This document shows, in pieces, positions 14,199-22,815 of a DNA stretch of 22,975 nucleotides. How positions within the stretch are numbered: position 1 is the first letter of the stretch; each line of letters opens with the position of its first letter. Below the pieces are notes generated by a model. It made no database searches and had not been told where the DNA came from. It saw nothing but the letters and a program-made list of their open reading frames with translations. Where the stretch lies: positions 1 to 22,975 of the forward strand of contig JAFYAB010000050.1 of the NCBI GenBank assembly GCA_017540945.1. Direction: 5' to 3'. This DNA comes from Oscillospiraceae bacterium. GTDB taxonomy: Bacteria; Bacillota_A; Clostridia; Oscillospirales; Oscillospiraceae. A program made the translations under genes and the position numbers.

Positions 14199-16487
14199 AT
14201 GACGGACGATATCGAAGTCCTCGGCGCGGCCGAGAACAACCTGAAGCACATCAATGTGACGATCCCGAAGGGCAAGCTGGTGGTCTTCGCCGGTATCTCC
14301 GGCTCGGGCAAGAGCTCCCTGGCCTTTGACACTGTGGCCGTGGAATCCGAGCGGGAGTGGCAGCAGAGCTATCCCCTCTTCCTTCGGAACAAGATGCCCC
14401 ACTACGACCGCCCGCGAGTGGACGAGATCCGCAACCTGACCCCGGCCATTGTGGTGGACCAGCGGCCCATCGGAGCGAACTCCCGCTCCACGGTGGGCAC
14501 GGCCGTGGACGTGGCACCGCTGCTGCGGCTGCTCTTCTCCCGGGTGGGGCAGCCCAGCGCGGGGGGCTCCATGGCCTACTCCTTCAACCACCCCGCCGGA
14601 ATGTGCCCGGACTGCACCGGTCTCGGGGAGCAGACGGAGCTCATGAAAGAGAGCTTCTTCGACCCGGATAAGAGCCTGGTCGAAGGCGCGATCCGCTTCA
14701 GCCAGTTCTCCTCGGGCTGGCAGACGGTCTACTATCAGAACAACCCCCTGCTGGACCCCTATAAAAAGCTCCGGGATTTCAGCCCGGAGGAATGGAAGGT
14801 GCTGGAATACGGCCCCGACGAGCCCCTGATGGTGGAGTTCAAGTGCAACAACATCGGCCGCATGGACTATCTGCCGTACGAGGGCGTATATCCCCGCTTC
14901 GAGCGGGTCTACATGAAGCGGGACATCACCAAGCTGAAAAAGAGCTTGCAGGACGAGATCCTGACCCACGTCCGCCACGGCTTCTGCCGAAGCTGCGGCG
15001 GCTCCGGCCTGAATCCCAAGGCCCTGGCGTCCCGAATCAACGGCAAGAACATCGTGGAGTGCATGGACATGACCGCCGCCGATCTGCTGTCCTTCCTGAA
15101 CAGCATCGACGACCCCCGGGGAGCCTCCCTGGCCCGGCAGATCGCCGCCTATCTGGAACGCATGGTGGAGGTCGGCATCGGCTATCTGTCCCTCTCCCGC
15201 AAGACGGAGACCCTCTCCGGCGGCGAGGCCCAGCGCATCAAAATCGTGCGGAACCTGGGGGGCTATCTCAACAACATCACTTACATTTTCGACGAGCCCA
15301 CCGCCGGTCTGCACCCCGCCGACGCCGAGCGCATCGGCCGGATGCTCTGCGAGATCCGGGACAAGCACAACAATGTGCTGGTGGTGGAGCACAGCCGCCA
15401 GATGCTGGAGCTGGCGGATCATATCCTCGAGCTGGGGCCCGGCGCGGGCTCCAAGGGCGGCGAGCTGGTTTTTTCCGGCAGTCTCGAAGCGCTGAAAGCG
15501 GCCGACACGCCCACCGCCCAGGCCGTCAACCAGGCGATCGCCGTCAATCAAAACCCGCTGCCCTGGACCGAGGGATATCCGATCCGCGACGCCTGCTGTC
15601 ACAATCTGAAGCACATCGACGTCACGATCCCGAAGGGCATTCTCACCGCCGTGACCGGCGTGGCGGGCAGCGGCAAGAGTTCTCTGATGCGCTACGCCTT
15701 CCCGGAGGCCTGGCCGGAGGCCGTCGTCATCGATCAAAAGCCCATCGGCACCTCGATCCGCTCCACCCCCGCCACCTACACCGGCGTCATGGACGAGATC
15801 CGCAGGGTCTTCGCCAGGGAAAACGGCGTCGGCGCCGGCTGGTTCAGCTTCAACTCCGAGGGCGGCTGTCCCATCTGCAAGGGCACGGGCCAGATCAGCT
15901 ATGAGATGGCCTTTGCCGAGCCGGTGACCATCACCTGCGAGGAATGCGGCGGTCATCGCTACAATCCCACCGCCCTTTCTTACCGCTTTCACGGTCTGAA
16001 CATCGAGCAGGTCATGGGGCTGACCATCGGGGAGGCCTACGTGTTCTTCGAAAGCAAGAAGATCAAAAAGCTCCTGCAGAGCATGATCGACGTGGGCCTG
16101 GATTATCTCACCCTGGGCCAGCCCACCAGCACTCTCTCCGGCGGCGAGGTCCAGCGGGTCAAGCTGGCCAGCGAGCTCCACAAGGCGGGGCAGATCTACG
16201 TTCTGGACGAGCCCAGCACCGGCCTGCACGCCAAGGATCTGGAGCTGCTGCTGGCCCTGCTGCGCAAGCTGGTGGAGAGGGGAAACAGCGTTATTATGGT
16301 GGAGCAGCGTCCGGAGCTGATCGCCCAGGCGGACTGGATCATTGATCTGGGCCCGGAGGGGGGTTCCGGCGGCGGATCCGTGATTTTCGAGGGGACCCCG
16401 GCCCAGCTGCTGGACTGCGCGGCCTCCAAGACCGGGCGTTTTCTGCGCGAATTCAGCGCCCGGGACCGAAATACCGGGAAGGGGTAA
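14199..16487 (+). CDS. UvrA-like tandem ATPase lacking the UvrB-binding domain
   Basis: A 762-residue homologue of excinuclease subunit A, about 180 residues shorter than true UvrA. First half: Walker A GISGSGKSS (32-40), Cys pairs C136/C139 and C263/C266, signature LSGGEAQR (339-346), Walker B YIFDEPTAGLH (362-372), H398. Second half: Walker A GVAGSGKSS (487-495), zinc module C557/C560-C580/C583, signature LSGGE (646-650), Walker B YVLDEPSTGLH (667-677). The LFSRVGQP segment (113-119) runs almost directly into YSFNHPAGMCPDC (127-139); in UvrA the UvrB-interaction domain lies between these. Class II UvrA proteins lacking this domain are linked with tolerance of DNA-binding drugs and damage rather than standard excision repair. 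The second H-loop reads VEQRPEL with Gln703 in place of the usual His. The start follows GAGG by about 10 bases. Confidence 0.88.
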   Translation: MTDDIEVLGAAENNLKHINVTIPKGKLVVFAGISGSGKSSLAFDTVAVESEREWQQSYPLFLRNKMPHYDRPRVDEIRNLTPAIVVDQRPIGANSRSTVGTAVDVAPLLRLLFSRVGQPSAGGSMAYSFNHPAGMCPDCTGLGEQTELMKESFFDPDKSLVEGAIRFSQFSSGWQTVYYQNNPLLDPYKKLRDFSPEEWKVLEYGPDEPLMVEFKCNNIGRMDYLPYEGVYPRFERVYMKRDITKLKKSLQDEILTHVRHGFCRSCGGSGLNPKALASRINGKNIVECMDMTAADLLSFLNSIDDPRGASLARQIAAYLERMVEVGIGYLSLSRKTETLSGGEAQRIKIVRNLGGYLNNITYIFDEPTAGLHPADAERIGRMLCEIRDKHNNVLVVEHSRQMLELADHILELGPGAGSKGGELVFSGSLEALKAADTPTAQAVNQAIAVNQNPLPWTEGYPIRDACCHNLKHIDVTIPKGILTAVTGVAGSGKSSLMRYAFPEAWPEAVVIDQKPIGTSIRSTPATYTGVMDEIRRVFARENGVGAGWFSFNSEGGCPICKGTGQISYEMAFAEPVTITCEECGGHRYNPTALSYRFHGLNIEQVMGLTIGEAYVFFESKKIKKLLQSMIDVGLDYLTLGQPTSTLSGGEVQRVKLASELHKAGQIYVLDEPSTGLHAKDLELLLALLRKLVERGNSVIMVEQRPELIAQADWIIDLGPEGGSGGGSVIFEGTPAQLLDCAASKTGRFLREFSARDRNTGKG

Positions 16488-16502
16488 CGGGGCCGGCCCA
16501 GA

Positions 16503-16535
16503 GGCCGCAAGGGAGCGGCCGGACCGCGCTTTTCT
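16503..16535 (+). terminator. probable terminator after the UvrA-like gene
   Basis: GGCCGC (16503-16508) and GCGGCC (16515-16520) form a short stem with an AAGGGA loop inside a very GC-rich stretch, followed by CGCTTTTCT. The stem is short, so efficiency is uncertain. Confidence 0.45.
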
Positions 16536-16581
16536 ATGCTGCGTAACAATTCCTTATCTGAAACTGAACGGAGGACAAGAC

Positions 16582-17781
16582 ATGCAAAAGTTTGTTTACT
16601 ATGCTCCAACGGAGATCGTCTTCGGCCCGGACACGGAGCTGCGCGCCGCGGAGCTGGTGAAAAAGTACGGCGGGAGCCGGGTGCTGGCGATCTACGGCGG
16701 CGCATCCGCAAAGAAAAGCGGTCTGCTGGATCGCGTGATCGGCAATCTCAGGGAAAATGGGATCGAGACCCTGGCGCTGGGCGGCGTCGTTCCGAATCCG
16801 CTGGTCTCCACAGCCCGGGAAATGGCCAAGGCCGGCATCCGCTTTGGGGCGGATTTCATTCTGGGGATCGGCGGCGGCAGCGTTCTGGACACCGCGAAGG
16901 GCGTGGCGCACACAATCGCGAACCCGGAGCATGACGTCTGGGATTTCTGGACCGGCACAAAGCTGACAAAAAGCCTGCCCGTGGGCGCCATCCTCACCAT
17001 TTCCGCCGCGGGCAGCGAGACCAGCAATTCCGCGGTGCTGACCAACGACGGGATCGACCCGCCCACAAAGCGCGGGCTTGGGACGGACTTCAACCGCTGC
17101 AAATTCGCCATCATGAATCCGGAGCTGACCATGACCCTGCCCCGGTATCAGATCGGCGCCGGGGTGGCGGACATCTTCATGCATAGCTCCGAGCGCTATT
17201 TCGCGGCGATCCTGGGCAACCATCTGACCGATGAGATCGCGGAGGGTCTGTTCCGGGACATCATCCTCTACGGCCCCAAGGGGGTCGAGGATCCGAAGGA
17301 TTACGAGGCCATGAGTGAGATCATGTGGTGCGGCAGCGTCTCCCATGTGGGCCTGACCGGGGTTGGCGCCAAGGGCGACACCGCCAGGGAGGGAGACTGG
17401 GCCTGTCACCAGCTGGGCATGGCAATCTCCGCCCTCTATAATTCCACCCACGGAGCTACCCTGACGGCTGTTTGGGCCGCCTGGAGCCGCTATGTGAAGG
17501 AGACGAACGTCGCCCGCTTCGCCCGTTTCGCCCGAAAGGTCTACGGGGTACGGGAGCCGGACGACGAGAAAGCGGCGGAGGAAGGGATCCAGCGGACCAA
17601 CGCCTTCTTCCGGAGTCTGGGCATGCCCCTCTCCCTCACGGAGCTGCTGGGGCAGGCGCCCACGGATGAAGAGCTTGAAGCGCTGGCGACGGAGTGCAGC
17701 TACGGCCGCAGCCGCCGGATCGGTTCCTTCCGGGTGCTCGACTATGACGATATCCTGGCCATCTATAAGGCCTGCCGTTAG
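16582..17781 (+). CDS. iron-containing alcohol dehydrogenase (butanol dehydrogenase-like)
   Basis: A 399-residue group III, metal-dependent alcohol dehydrogenase of the BDH/YqhD type, which reduces aldehydes with NAD(P)H in fermentation. The nucleotide-binding GGGS is at 97-100 (GIGGGSVLDTAKG). The four metal ligands are visible as D197 and H201 in GVADIFMHSSERYF, H276 in WACHQLGM, and H290 in NSTHGATL. Length and layout are normal and no residue is missing. GGAGGA precedes the ATG. The gene stands alone, with a hairpin before it and a strong bidirectional terminator after it. It ends convergent with the DUF554 gene. Confidence 0.93.
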   Translation: MQKFVYYAPTEIVFGPDTELRAAELVKKYGGSRVLAIYGGASAKKSGLLDRVIGNLRENGIETLALGGVVPNPLVSTAREMAKAGIRFGADFILGIGGGSVLDTAKGVAHTIANPEHDVWDFWTGTKLTKSLPVGAILTISAAGSETSNSAVLTNDGIDPPTKRGLGTDFNRCKFAIMNPELTMTLPRYQIGAGVADIFMHSSERYFAAILGNHLTDEIAEGLFRDIILYGPKGVEDPKDYEAMSEIMWCGSVSHVGLTGVGAKGDTAREGDWACHQLGMAISALYNSTHGATLTAVWAAWSRYVKETNVARFARFARKVYGVREPDDEKAAEEGIQRTNAFFRSLGMPLSLTELLGQAPTDEELEALATECSYGRSRRIGSFRVLDYDDILAIYKACR

Positions 17782-17866
17782 CGTTCCGTACCGGCTGAAG
17801 CGCAGCGCATGAAGCGTCGGGCGAATGCCGCAAATGCGGGGCGGAACCCCCGGATAAAAGCGCGAT

Positions 17867-17903
17867 GGAGCGGCTCTCCCGAACCCGGGAGAGTCGCTCC
17901 TGT
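17867..17903. terminator. bidirectional terminator between convergent genes
   Basis: GGAGCGGCTCTCCC (17867-17880) and GGGAGAGTCGCTCC (17887-17900) pair over 14 bases with one G-T pair and a 6-base loop. On the + strand TGTGCTTTC follows; on the - strand ATCGCGCTTTTATCC follows. A second small AGACCC/GGGTCT hairpin lies at 17911-17926. It can end both the alcohol dehydrogenase and the DUF554 transcripts. Confidence 0.75.
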
Positions 17904-17939
17904 GCTTTCGAGACCCTGTCGGGTCTTCCGTATTATCTC

Positions 17940-18659
17940 CTAAAAACGGATCGGCAGAAAGGCGGCTGCGACGGCAAGAACCACCGCGGGGAGAAGATTC
18001 GCGACCCGGATCTTCCTGTCCCAGACCAGATTCACGCCCACGCAGAAGATCAGAACGGAGCCCACCGTGGACAGATAGCTCATGGCCAGATCCGTCATCA
18101 GGGGCTTGATCCAATTGGCCAGCAGGGTGAGACCGCCCTCGATCACAAAGATCGGAATCACAGAGAACACACAGCCCCTGCCCAGGGAGCTGGTCAGGAC
18201 CGCCACGATGACCAGATCCAGGATACTCTTGGCGCCGAGGATCGACCAGTCCCCGGCGATGCCGTCCTGCAAAGAGCCGACGACGGTCATCGCCCCGACA
18301 CAGGTGGTCAGGGAGGCGGTCAGAAAGCCGTTCACAAAGTTTTGATCCCTGGCGCTGCCGGTCTTCCGCTTGAGCCACTCGCCGAAGCGTTCAAGGCCGC
18401 GCTCGATGTTGAGGATCTCTCCGATCAGCCCGCCCAGGGCCACGCAGAGGATAATCAGCATCGCCCCTCCGCCGGGAAGGCTTTGGGCGTCCAGCGGAAG
18501 CATATAGCGCAGCGCGCCGGCTGAGCTGAGAAACAAGGTGCTGACGCCGCAGGCCAGGGTCAGCGTTTCCTGAAAGCGGGGCTTGAGCAGCCTGCCGAAC
18601 AGCTGTCCGCAGACGCCGCCGGTCAAAACAGCCGCCGTGTTTATCAATGTTCCTGTCAT
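17940..18659 (-). CDS. DUF554 family membrane protein (YdfK/YqgA type)
   Basis: A 239-residue polytopic membrane protein of the DUF554 family, of unknown function and possibly a transporter. Typical features are the start MTGTLINTAAVLTGGVCGQL, SLPGGGAMLIILCVALGGLIGE (61-81), the conserved NFVNGFLTASLTTCVGAMTV (107-126) followed by VGSLQDG, and glycine-rich hydrophobic spans to the C-terminus. The ATG at 18659 was preferred over an ATG two codons upstream because GAGGGA stands 6 bases from it but touches the earlier one. A good promoter lies at 18696-18724. It is divergent from pepF and convergent with the alcohol dehydrogenase. Confidence 0.88.
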   Translation of the reverse strand: MTGTLINTAAVLTGGVCGQLFGRLLKPRFQETLTLACGVSTLFLSSAGALRYMLPLDAQSLPGGGAMLIILCVALGGLIGEILNIERGLERFGEWLKRKTGSARDQNFVNGFLTASLTTCVGAMTVVGSLQDGIAGDWSILGAKSILDLVIVAVLTSSLGRGCVFSVIPIFVIEGGLTLLANWIKPLMTDLAMSYLSTVGSVLIFCVGVNLVWDRKIRVANLLPAVVLAVAAAFLPIRF

Positions 18660-18695
18660 TGCCATTCCCTCTGTCTGTTTCCTTCGGATGCAGTC

Positions 18696-18724
18696 ATTGT
18701 AGCGGCCGCGGAGCGGGCTGTCAA
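18696..18724 (-). promoter_or_regulatory. sigma-A promoter of the DUF554 gene
   Basis: On the - strand TTGACA (18724-18719), a 17-base GC-rich spacer and TACAAT (18701-18696) give a perfect -35 and a -10 with one mismatch, 37 bases from the start codon. Confidence 0.75.
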
Positions 18725-18765
18725 GCTCTATCCGCATCTTTTTTGTGAAACATCCGGCGCTTGCC

Positions 18766-18794
18766 TTGCTTTTGGCGGGTTTTTCCTGTATAAT
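18766..18794 (+). promoter_or_regulatory. sigma-A promoter of pepF
   Basis: TTGCTT (18766-18771), a 17-base spacer and TATAAT (18789-18794). The leader to the ATG at 18898 is about 95 bases. I see no strong structure in it. Confidence 0.65.
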
Positions 18795-18897
18795 GATTCC
18801 GTTGCCGGAAAGAACCGCGTATCCGGTCGGAGAACCCATGGGAAACATACGCAGCCGCGAAATCGTTTTGCGGAGATCGAGCAAGGAGGAACAACAG

Positions 18898-20709
18898 ATG
18901 GAATTATATGCAAGAAAAGATGTGCCCGTTGAGCAGACCTGGGATCTGTCGCTGATTTTTGCGGAGGAGCTGCAGATGTGGGAGGCCCTCGACAGCCTCA
19001 AGGCGGAGGTCAAAGGCTTCGTCGAACGCTATTCCGGTCAGCTGAACAGCGCGGAGCGGATCGTCGCCTGTCTGGACGAGCTGGAGCGGATCTATCCGAC
19101 GGTCTCCCGCATCTGGCAGTATGCCGGTCTCGCGGTGGAGACCGACTACACGGACAACCGGCTCCGGGAGCGGGATGAGAAGGTCAGCGACGAGCTGACC
19201 CGTCTGGAGGCGGCCGTCGCCTTTGTGGACAGCGAGATCCTGCTGGCGCCGACGGAGGAGCTGGAGGCCGCCGTAAAGCTGGCCAAGGGCTGCAAAGTCT
19301 ATCTGCAGGACCTGCTGGCAAAGAAGGCCCACATGCTCTCCCCGGAGACCGAGAAGGTCCTGGCCGCCCTGGGCCGCAGCTTCGGCGTGCCCTACGATAT
19401 TTACAATACGATGAAGCTGGCGGATATCTCTTTTGACCCCGTCACCGTGGACGGGAAGGAGTACCCCATGGGCTATTCGCTGTTCGAGGACGACTACGAA
19501 TACGCCGCCGACACCGCCCTGCGCCGTGCCGCCTTCCGCCGCTTCTACGACACCCTGGGAAAGTATGAGAACACCACCGCCGCGGCCTACAACGCCTGCG
19601 TCAGCCAGGAGAAGGTGATGGCGGAGCTGCGGGGCTTCAAGGACGTGTTCGAGAGCTTGCTGTTCGAGCAGAAGGTGACCCGCGAGATGTACGACCGCCA
19701 GATCGACGTGATCACCGAGCGTCTGGCCCCCCACATGCGCCGCTACGCGAAGCTCCTGCAGAAAAAGCTGGGTCTGGAGAAGATGACCTTCGCCGACCTC
19801 AAGGTGCCGGTGGACCCGGACTACGATCCCCGTGTCACCATCGAGGAATCCCGCCGCTACGTGCGGGAGGGCCTGTCGATCCTCGGCGAGGACTACGTGG
19901 AGATGATCGACCGGGCCTACCGGGAGCGCTGGATCGACTTCGCCAAAAACGAGGGAAAGTGCACCGGCGGCTTCTGCTCCGGCATCTACAAACAGAACTC
20001 CTATATCCTGCTGAACTGGAACGACCGCATGGCGGACGTCTTCACCGTCGCCCATGAGCTGGGCCACGCGGGACAGTCCATGTACAGCGACGCCGCCCAG
20101 TCCTATTACGACAACGACCCCTCCATGTATCTGATCGAGGCCCCCTCCACCATGAACGAGCTGCTGCTGGCGGAGCATCTGTCCGGGACCAGCGATGACA
20201 AGCGCTTCCGCCGCTGGGTCCTCTCCAGCGTGGTCTCCAACACCTACTACCACAACTTCGTCACCCATCTGCGGGAGGCCTGGTATCAGCGGGAGGTCTA
20301 CAAGATCATCGAGGAGGGCGGCAGCGTCAACGCCGAGATCCTCAACGACCTGTTCCGCAAAAACCTCGAGCTGTTCTGGGGCGACGCCGTGGAGATCCCG
20401 GAGGGCGCCGGGCGCACCTGGATGCGCCAGCCCCACTACTACATGGGCCTGTATCCCTACACCTACAGCGCCGGCCTCACCGTGGCCACCCAGGCCATGC
20501 TGCGCATCCGGGCCGAGGGCGCCCCCGCCGTGGCGGACTGGAAAAAGTTCCTGGCCGCCGGCGGCTCTCTGCCTCCCATGGAGATGGCGAAGCTCGCCGG
20601 CGTGGACGTCAGCACCGACGGGCCCCTGAACGCCACCGTGGACTACATCGGCTCTCTGATCGACGAGATCTGCAGGCTCACCGAGGAGCTCGACGGGATT
20701 CGGCTGTAA
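18898..20709 (+). CDS. pepF: oligoendopeptidase F (M3B zinc peptidase)
   Basis: A 603-residue cytoplasmic zinc peptidase that degrades short oligopeptides. The metal site is HELGH at 386-390 within VFTVAHELGHAGQSMYS, with Glu414 in YLIEAPSTMNE as the likely third ligand. The N-terminal YARKDVPVEQTWDLSLIF is the usual PepF opening, and GKCTGGFCSGIYKQNSYILL (353-372) and HYYMGLYPYTYSAGL are conserved near the active site. Length is standard for the family. The start at 18898 follows AAGGAGG at a good distance. An in-frame ATG at 18745 lies upstream of the promoter and is rejected. The gene is monocistronic, between its own promoter and the terminator at 20768. Confidence 0.95.
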   Translation: MELYARKDVPVEQTWDLSLIFAEELQMWEALDSLKAEVKGFVERYSGQLNSAERIVACLDELERIYPTVSRIWQYAGLAVETDYTDNRLRERDEKVSDELTRLEAAVAFVDSEILLAPTEELEAAVKLAKGCKVYLQDLLAKKAHMLSPETEKVLAALGRSFGVPYDIYNTMKLADISFDPVTVDGKEYPMGYSLFEDDYEYAADTALRRAAFRRFYDTLGKYENTTAAAYNACVSQEKVMAELRGFKDVFESLLFEQKVTREMYDRQIDVITERLAPHMRRYAKLLQKKLGLEKMTFADLKVPVDPDYDPRVTIEESRRYVREGLSILGEDYVEMIDRAYRERWIDFAKNEGKCTGGFCSGIYKQNSYILLNWNDRMADVFTVAHELGHAGQSMYSDAAQSYYDNDPSMYLIEAPSTMNELLLAEHLSGTSDDKRFRRWVLSSVVSNTYYHNFVTHLREAWYQREVYKIIEEGGSVNAEILNDLFRKNLELFWGDAVEIPEGAGRTWMRQPHYYMGLYPYTYSAGLTVATQAMLRIRAEGAPAVADWKKFLAAGGSLPPMEMAKLAGVDVSTDGPLNATVDYIGSLIDEICRLTEELDGIRL

Positions 20710-20767
20710 GCTGGCAGCTGCAGCCGGACCTTCACAGGGCTGCTGAATCACACCGACGGAACCACCG

Positions 20768-20799
20768 GACCGGCGCCGCTGCTGAGGCGCCGGTCTTTG
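20768..20799 (+). terminator. intrinsic terminator of pepF
   Basis: GACCGGCGCC (20768-20777) and GGCGCCGGTC (20786-20795) form a perfect 10-bp GC-rich stem with an 8-base loop, followed by TTTGT. Confidence 0.8.
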
Positions 20800-20822
20800 T
20801 CCGTCAGAGATTGTTTCGCTTC

Positions 20823-20863
20823 TTTTCCCGAAATTGTCACCAATTTGTTGAAATTCGGGAAAA
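20823..20863. promoter_or_regulatory. inverted repeat overlapping the -35 region, operator candidate
   Basis: TTTTCCCGAA (20823-20832) and TTCGGGAAAA (20854-20863) are perfect reverse complements 21 bases apart. They bracket the -35 box of the Na/Pi transporter gene. A repressor binding here would block the promoter. No phosphate-regulon consensus is claimed. Confidence 0.45.
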
Positions 20864-20876
20864 AATCATATATAAT
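20848..20876 (+). promoter_or_regulatory. sigma-A promoter of the Na/Pi transporter gene
   Basis: TTGAAA (20848-20853), a 17-base spacer and TATAAT (20871-20876) lie about 51 bases before the ATG. Confidence 0.8.
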
Positions 20877-20927
20877 ATAAAAAGCGTTATTTTGACGCCG
20901 ACAGTCTCGACAAAAGGAACCGTATTT

Positions 20928-22766
20928 ATGGATATTTTTGACGTCATCTCCCTCCTTGGCGGTCTTGCCATGTTCCTCTACGGCATGCGGCTCATGGGCG
21001 ACTCCCTGAAGGAGAACTCCTCCGGCGCTCTGAAGCGGGTCATGGGCCGGGTGACGGACAACGCCATGAAGGCCTTTGTGCTGGGCGTTCTGGTCACCGC
21101 TCTGATCCAGTCCTCCACCGCCACCATCGTCATCACCGCCGGCCTGGTCAGCGCCGGGATCCTGACCCTGCACCAGTCCCTGGGCATCATCATCGGCGCC
21201 AACCTGGGTACCACCGTCACGGGTCAGATCATCCGCCTGCTGGACATCGACGCCTCCGGCAGCTCCTTCCTGCGCTTTTTGCAGCCCTCCACCCTGGCTC
21301 CCATCGCTCTGATTATCGGCATCGTGCTGATTATGGGCAGCTTCTTCAAGAACGCAAAATCCGTCGGCAACATTGCCATTGGCTTCGGCATTCTCTTCTC
21401 CGGCCTGCTGAACATGACCGGCGCGGTCAACTCTCTGGCGGAGTCCGGCGTTTTCGAGACCCTCTTCTCCCGGCTGGGCGACAGTCCGGTGGTGGGCTAT
21501 CTGACCGGCGCCGGCGTGGCCTTCGTGCTCCAGAGCTCTTCGGCCACGGTGGGCATTCTGCAGGCTTTCTCCGCCACGGGCATGCTGGCCTTCAAGTCCA
21601 TCTACGCGGTCATCGTGGGCATCTACCTGGGCGACTGCGTCACCACCGCCATCGTCTGCTGGATCGGCGCTAAGCCGGAGGCCCGGCGGGTGGGTATCGT
21701 GAACATCCTGTATAATCTCTGCAAATCCGTTCTGGTGCTGGCGGGCGTCGCCATCATCCACAATCTGGGCCTGCTGGACGGCCTCTGGGAACGAACAGTC
21801 AACTCCGGCATCATCGCCAACACCAACTCCGTCTTCAACCTGGTCTGCGCCTTGCTGATGATCCCCATGGGGCGGGTCTTTGAGCGCATGAGTCTGCGGA
21901 TCGTAAAGGAGGAGCCGGTGAAGGAGAGCAAGTACAAGTCCGTCACCGACGCCCTGAACCCGGTGTTCTATGACACGCCGGCTCTGGCCTTCCAGAGCTG
22001 CTATCATCTGCTGCTGACCGTCTTCGCCGCCTCCCGCAGCAACACGGAAAAATCCTTCCGTCTGCTGAACAAATACGATCCCGCCGTCCATCGGGAAATA
22101 TTGGAAGAGGAGGACGAGATCGACCGCATGACCGACAACGTCAGCAAATATCTGGTGGGCTTCCTGCCCCATCTGCAGATGCAGGACCATGTGGCTATCA
22201 TGGACCAATACTACAAAGTCACCTCGGAATTTGAACGTCTGGGAGACCACGCGGTGAACATCGCCGAGCACGCGGCCACCCTGGAGAAAAACGGAACCCA
22301 TCTCTCCGCCGCAGCCCTCTCGGAGCTGGCGGTGCTGGAGAGCGCCATCATGAACATCCTGGACGAGACGGACCAGACCTTCCGCAAGCGGGACGTGGAC
22401 GCGGCCCGCAGGATCGAGCCTCTGGTCCAGGTCTCGGCGGACCTGATCAACGTGCTGAAGCGCAATCACCTCAAACGCATGAGCACCGGCGAATGCAACA
22501 TCTACGCCGACTCCACCTACACGAATCTGATGGTGGAGTTTCGCCGGATCGGCGCCGTCTGCTCCAACGTGGGCATCGCCACCCTAGTCCGCGTCTACCC
22601 CGAGCTGGCGGATCACGAGCATCTCTACTTCGACAAGCTCCACGCCGGCGGCGACGAGGACTTTGACGCGGCCTACGAGCGGGCCCGGCAGCGCTATTTC
22701 TCCCTGCTGACAAGACCGGTCCCCAGTTTGACGGAAAGCGAGACTGCGGCCCCGGCCCGGAGCTGA
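20928..22766 (+). CDS. Na+/phosphate cotransporter family protein with PhoU-like C-terminus
   Basis: A 612-residue protein of the bacterial NptA/YjbB type. The membrane half (about 1-345) carries the internal repeat of the family, with the QSS signatures at 61-65 (QSSTA) and 202-206 (QSSSA) and the glycine-rich GIIIGANLGTTVTGQ (86-100). The rest (about 380-600) is helical with PhoU-like character (EEDEIDRMTDNVSKYL, SEFERLGDHAVNIAEHA). It probably imports or exports phosphate with sodium and is controlled through the PhoU part. The ATG at 20928 was chosen for AAAGGAA upstream and because it lies after the promoter; an in-frame ATG at 20811 lies before the promoter. A ten-base inverted repeat overlaps the promoter. 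Confidence 0.92.
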   Translation: MDIFDVISLLGGLAMFLYGMRLMGDSLKENSSGALKRVMGRVTDNAMKAFVLGVLVTALIQSSTATIVITAGLVSAGILTLHQSLGIIIGANLGTTVTGQIIRLLDIDASGSSFLRFLQPSTLAPIALIIGIVLIMGSFFKNAKSVGNIAIGFGILFSGLLNMTGAVNSLAESGVFETLFSRLGDSPVVGYLTGAGVAFVLQSSSATVGILQAFSATGMLAFKSIYAVIVGIYLGDCVTTAIVCWIGAKPEARRVGIVNILYNLCKSVLVLAGVAIIHNLGLLDGLWERTVNSGIIANTNSVFNLVCALLMIPMGRVFERMSLRIVKEEPVKESKYKSVTDALNPVFYDTPALAFQSCYHLLLTVFAASRSNTEKSFRLLNKYDPAVHREILEEEDEIDRMTDNVSKYLVGFLPHLQMQDHVAIMDQYYKVTSEFERLGDHAVNIAEHAATLEKNGTHLSAAALSELAVLESAIMNILDETDQTFRKRDVDAARRIEPLVQVSADLINVLKRNHLKRMSTGECNIYADSTYTNLMVEFRRIGAVCSNVGIATLVRVYPELADHEHLYFDKLHAGGDEDFDAAYERARQRYFSLLTRPVPSLTESETAAPARS

Positions 22767-22815
22767 GCGCCTTCATTCGCCAGCCCGAAATGAAATCATT
22801 CCAAGGAGGCGCGCC

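Noticed and set aside
14100..16229. 709-codon open frame on the - strand over the UvrA-like gene
   Set aside because: Shadow of the UvrA-like gene, whose Walker and signature motifs are clear.
14199..16487. Genuine nucleotide-excision-repair uvrA
   Set aside because: Too short (762 residues) and lacking the UvrB-interaction domain between LFSRVG and SFNHPAG; better called UvrA-like.
18904..20751. 615-codon open frame on the - strand over pepF
   Set aside because: Rich in G, V, H, D and Q with no domain; antisense to an intact M3B peptidase.
20748..22469. 573-codon open frame on the - strand over the Na/Pi transporter
   Set aside because: Antisense shadow; the + strand product has the QSS repeats and a PhoU-like part.
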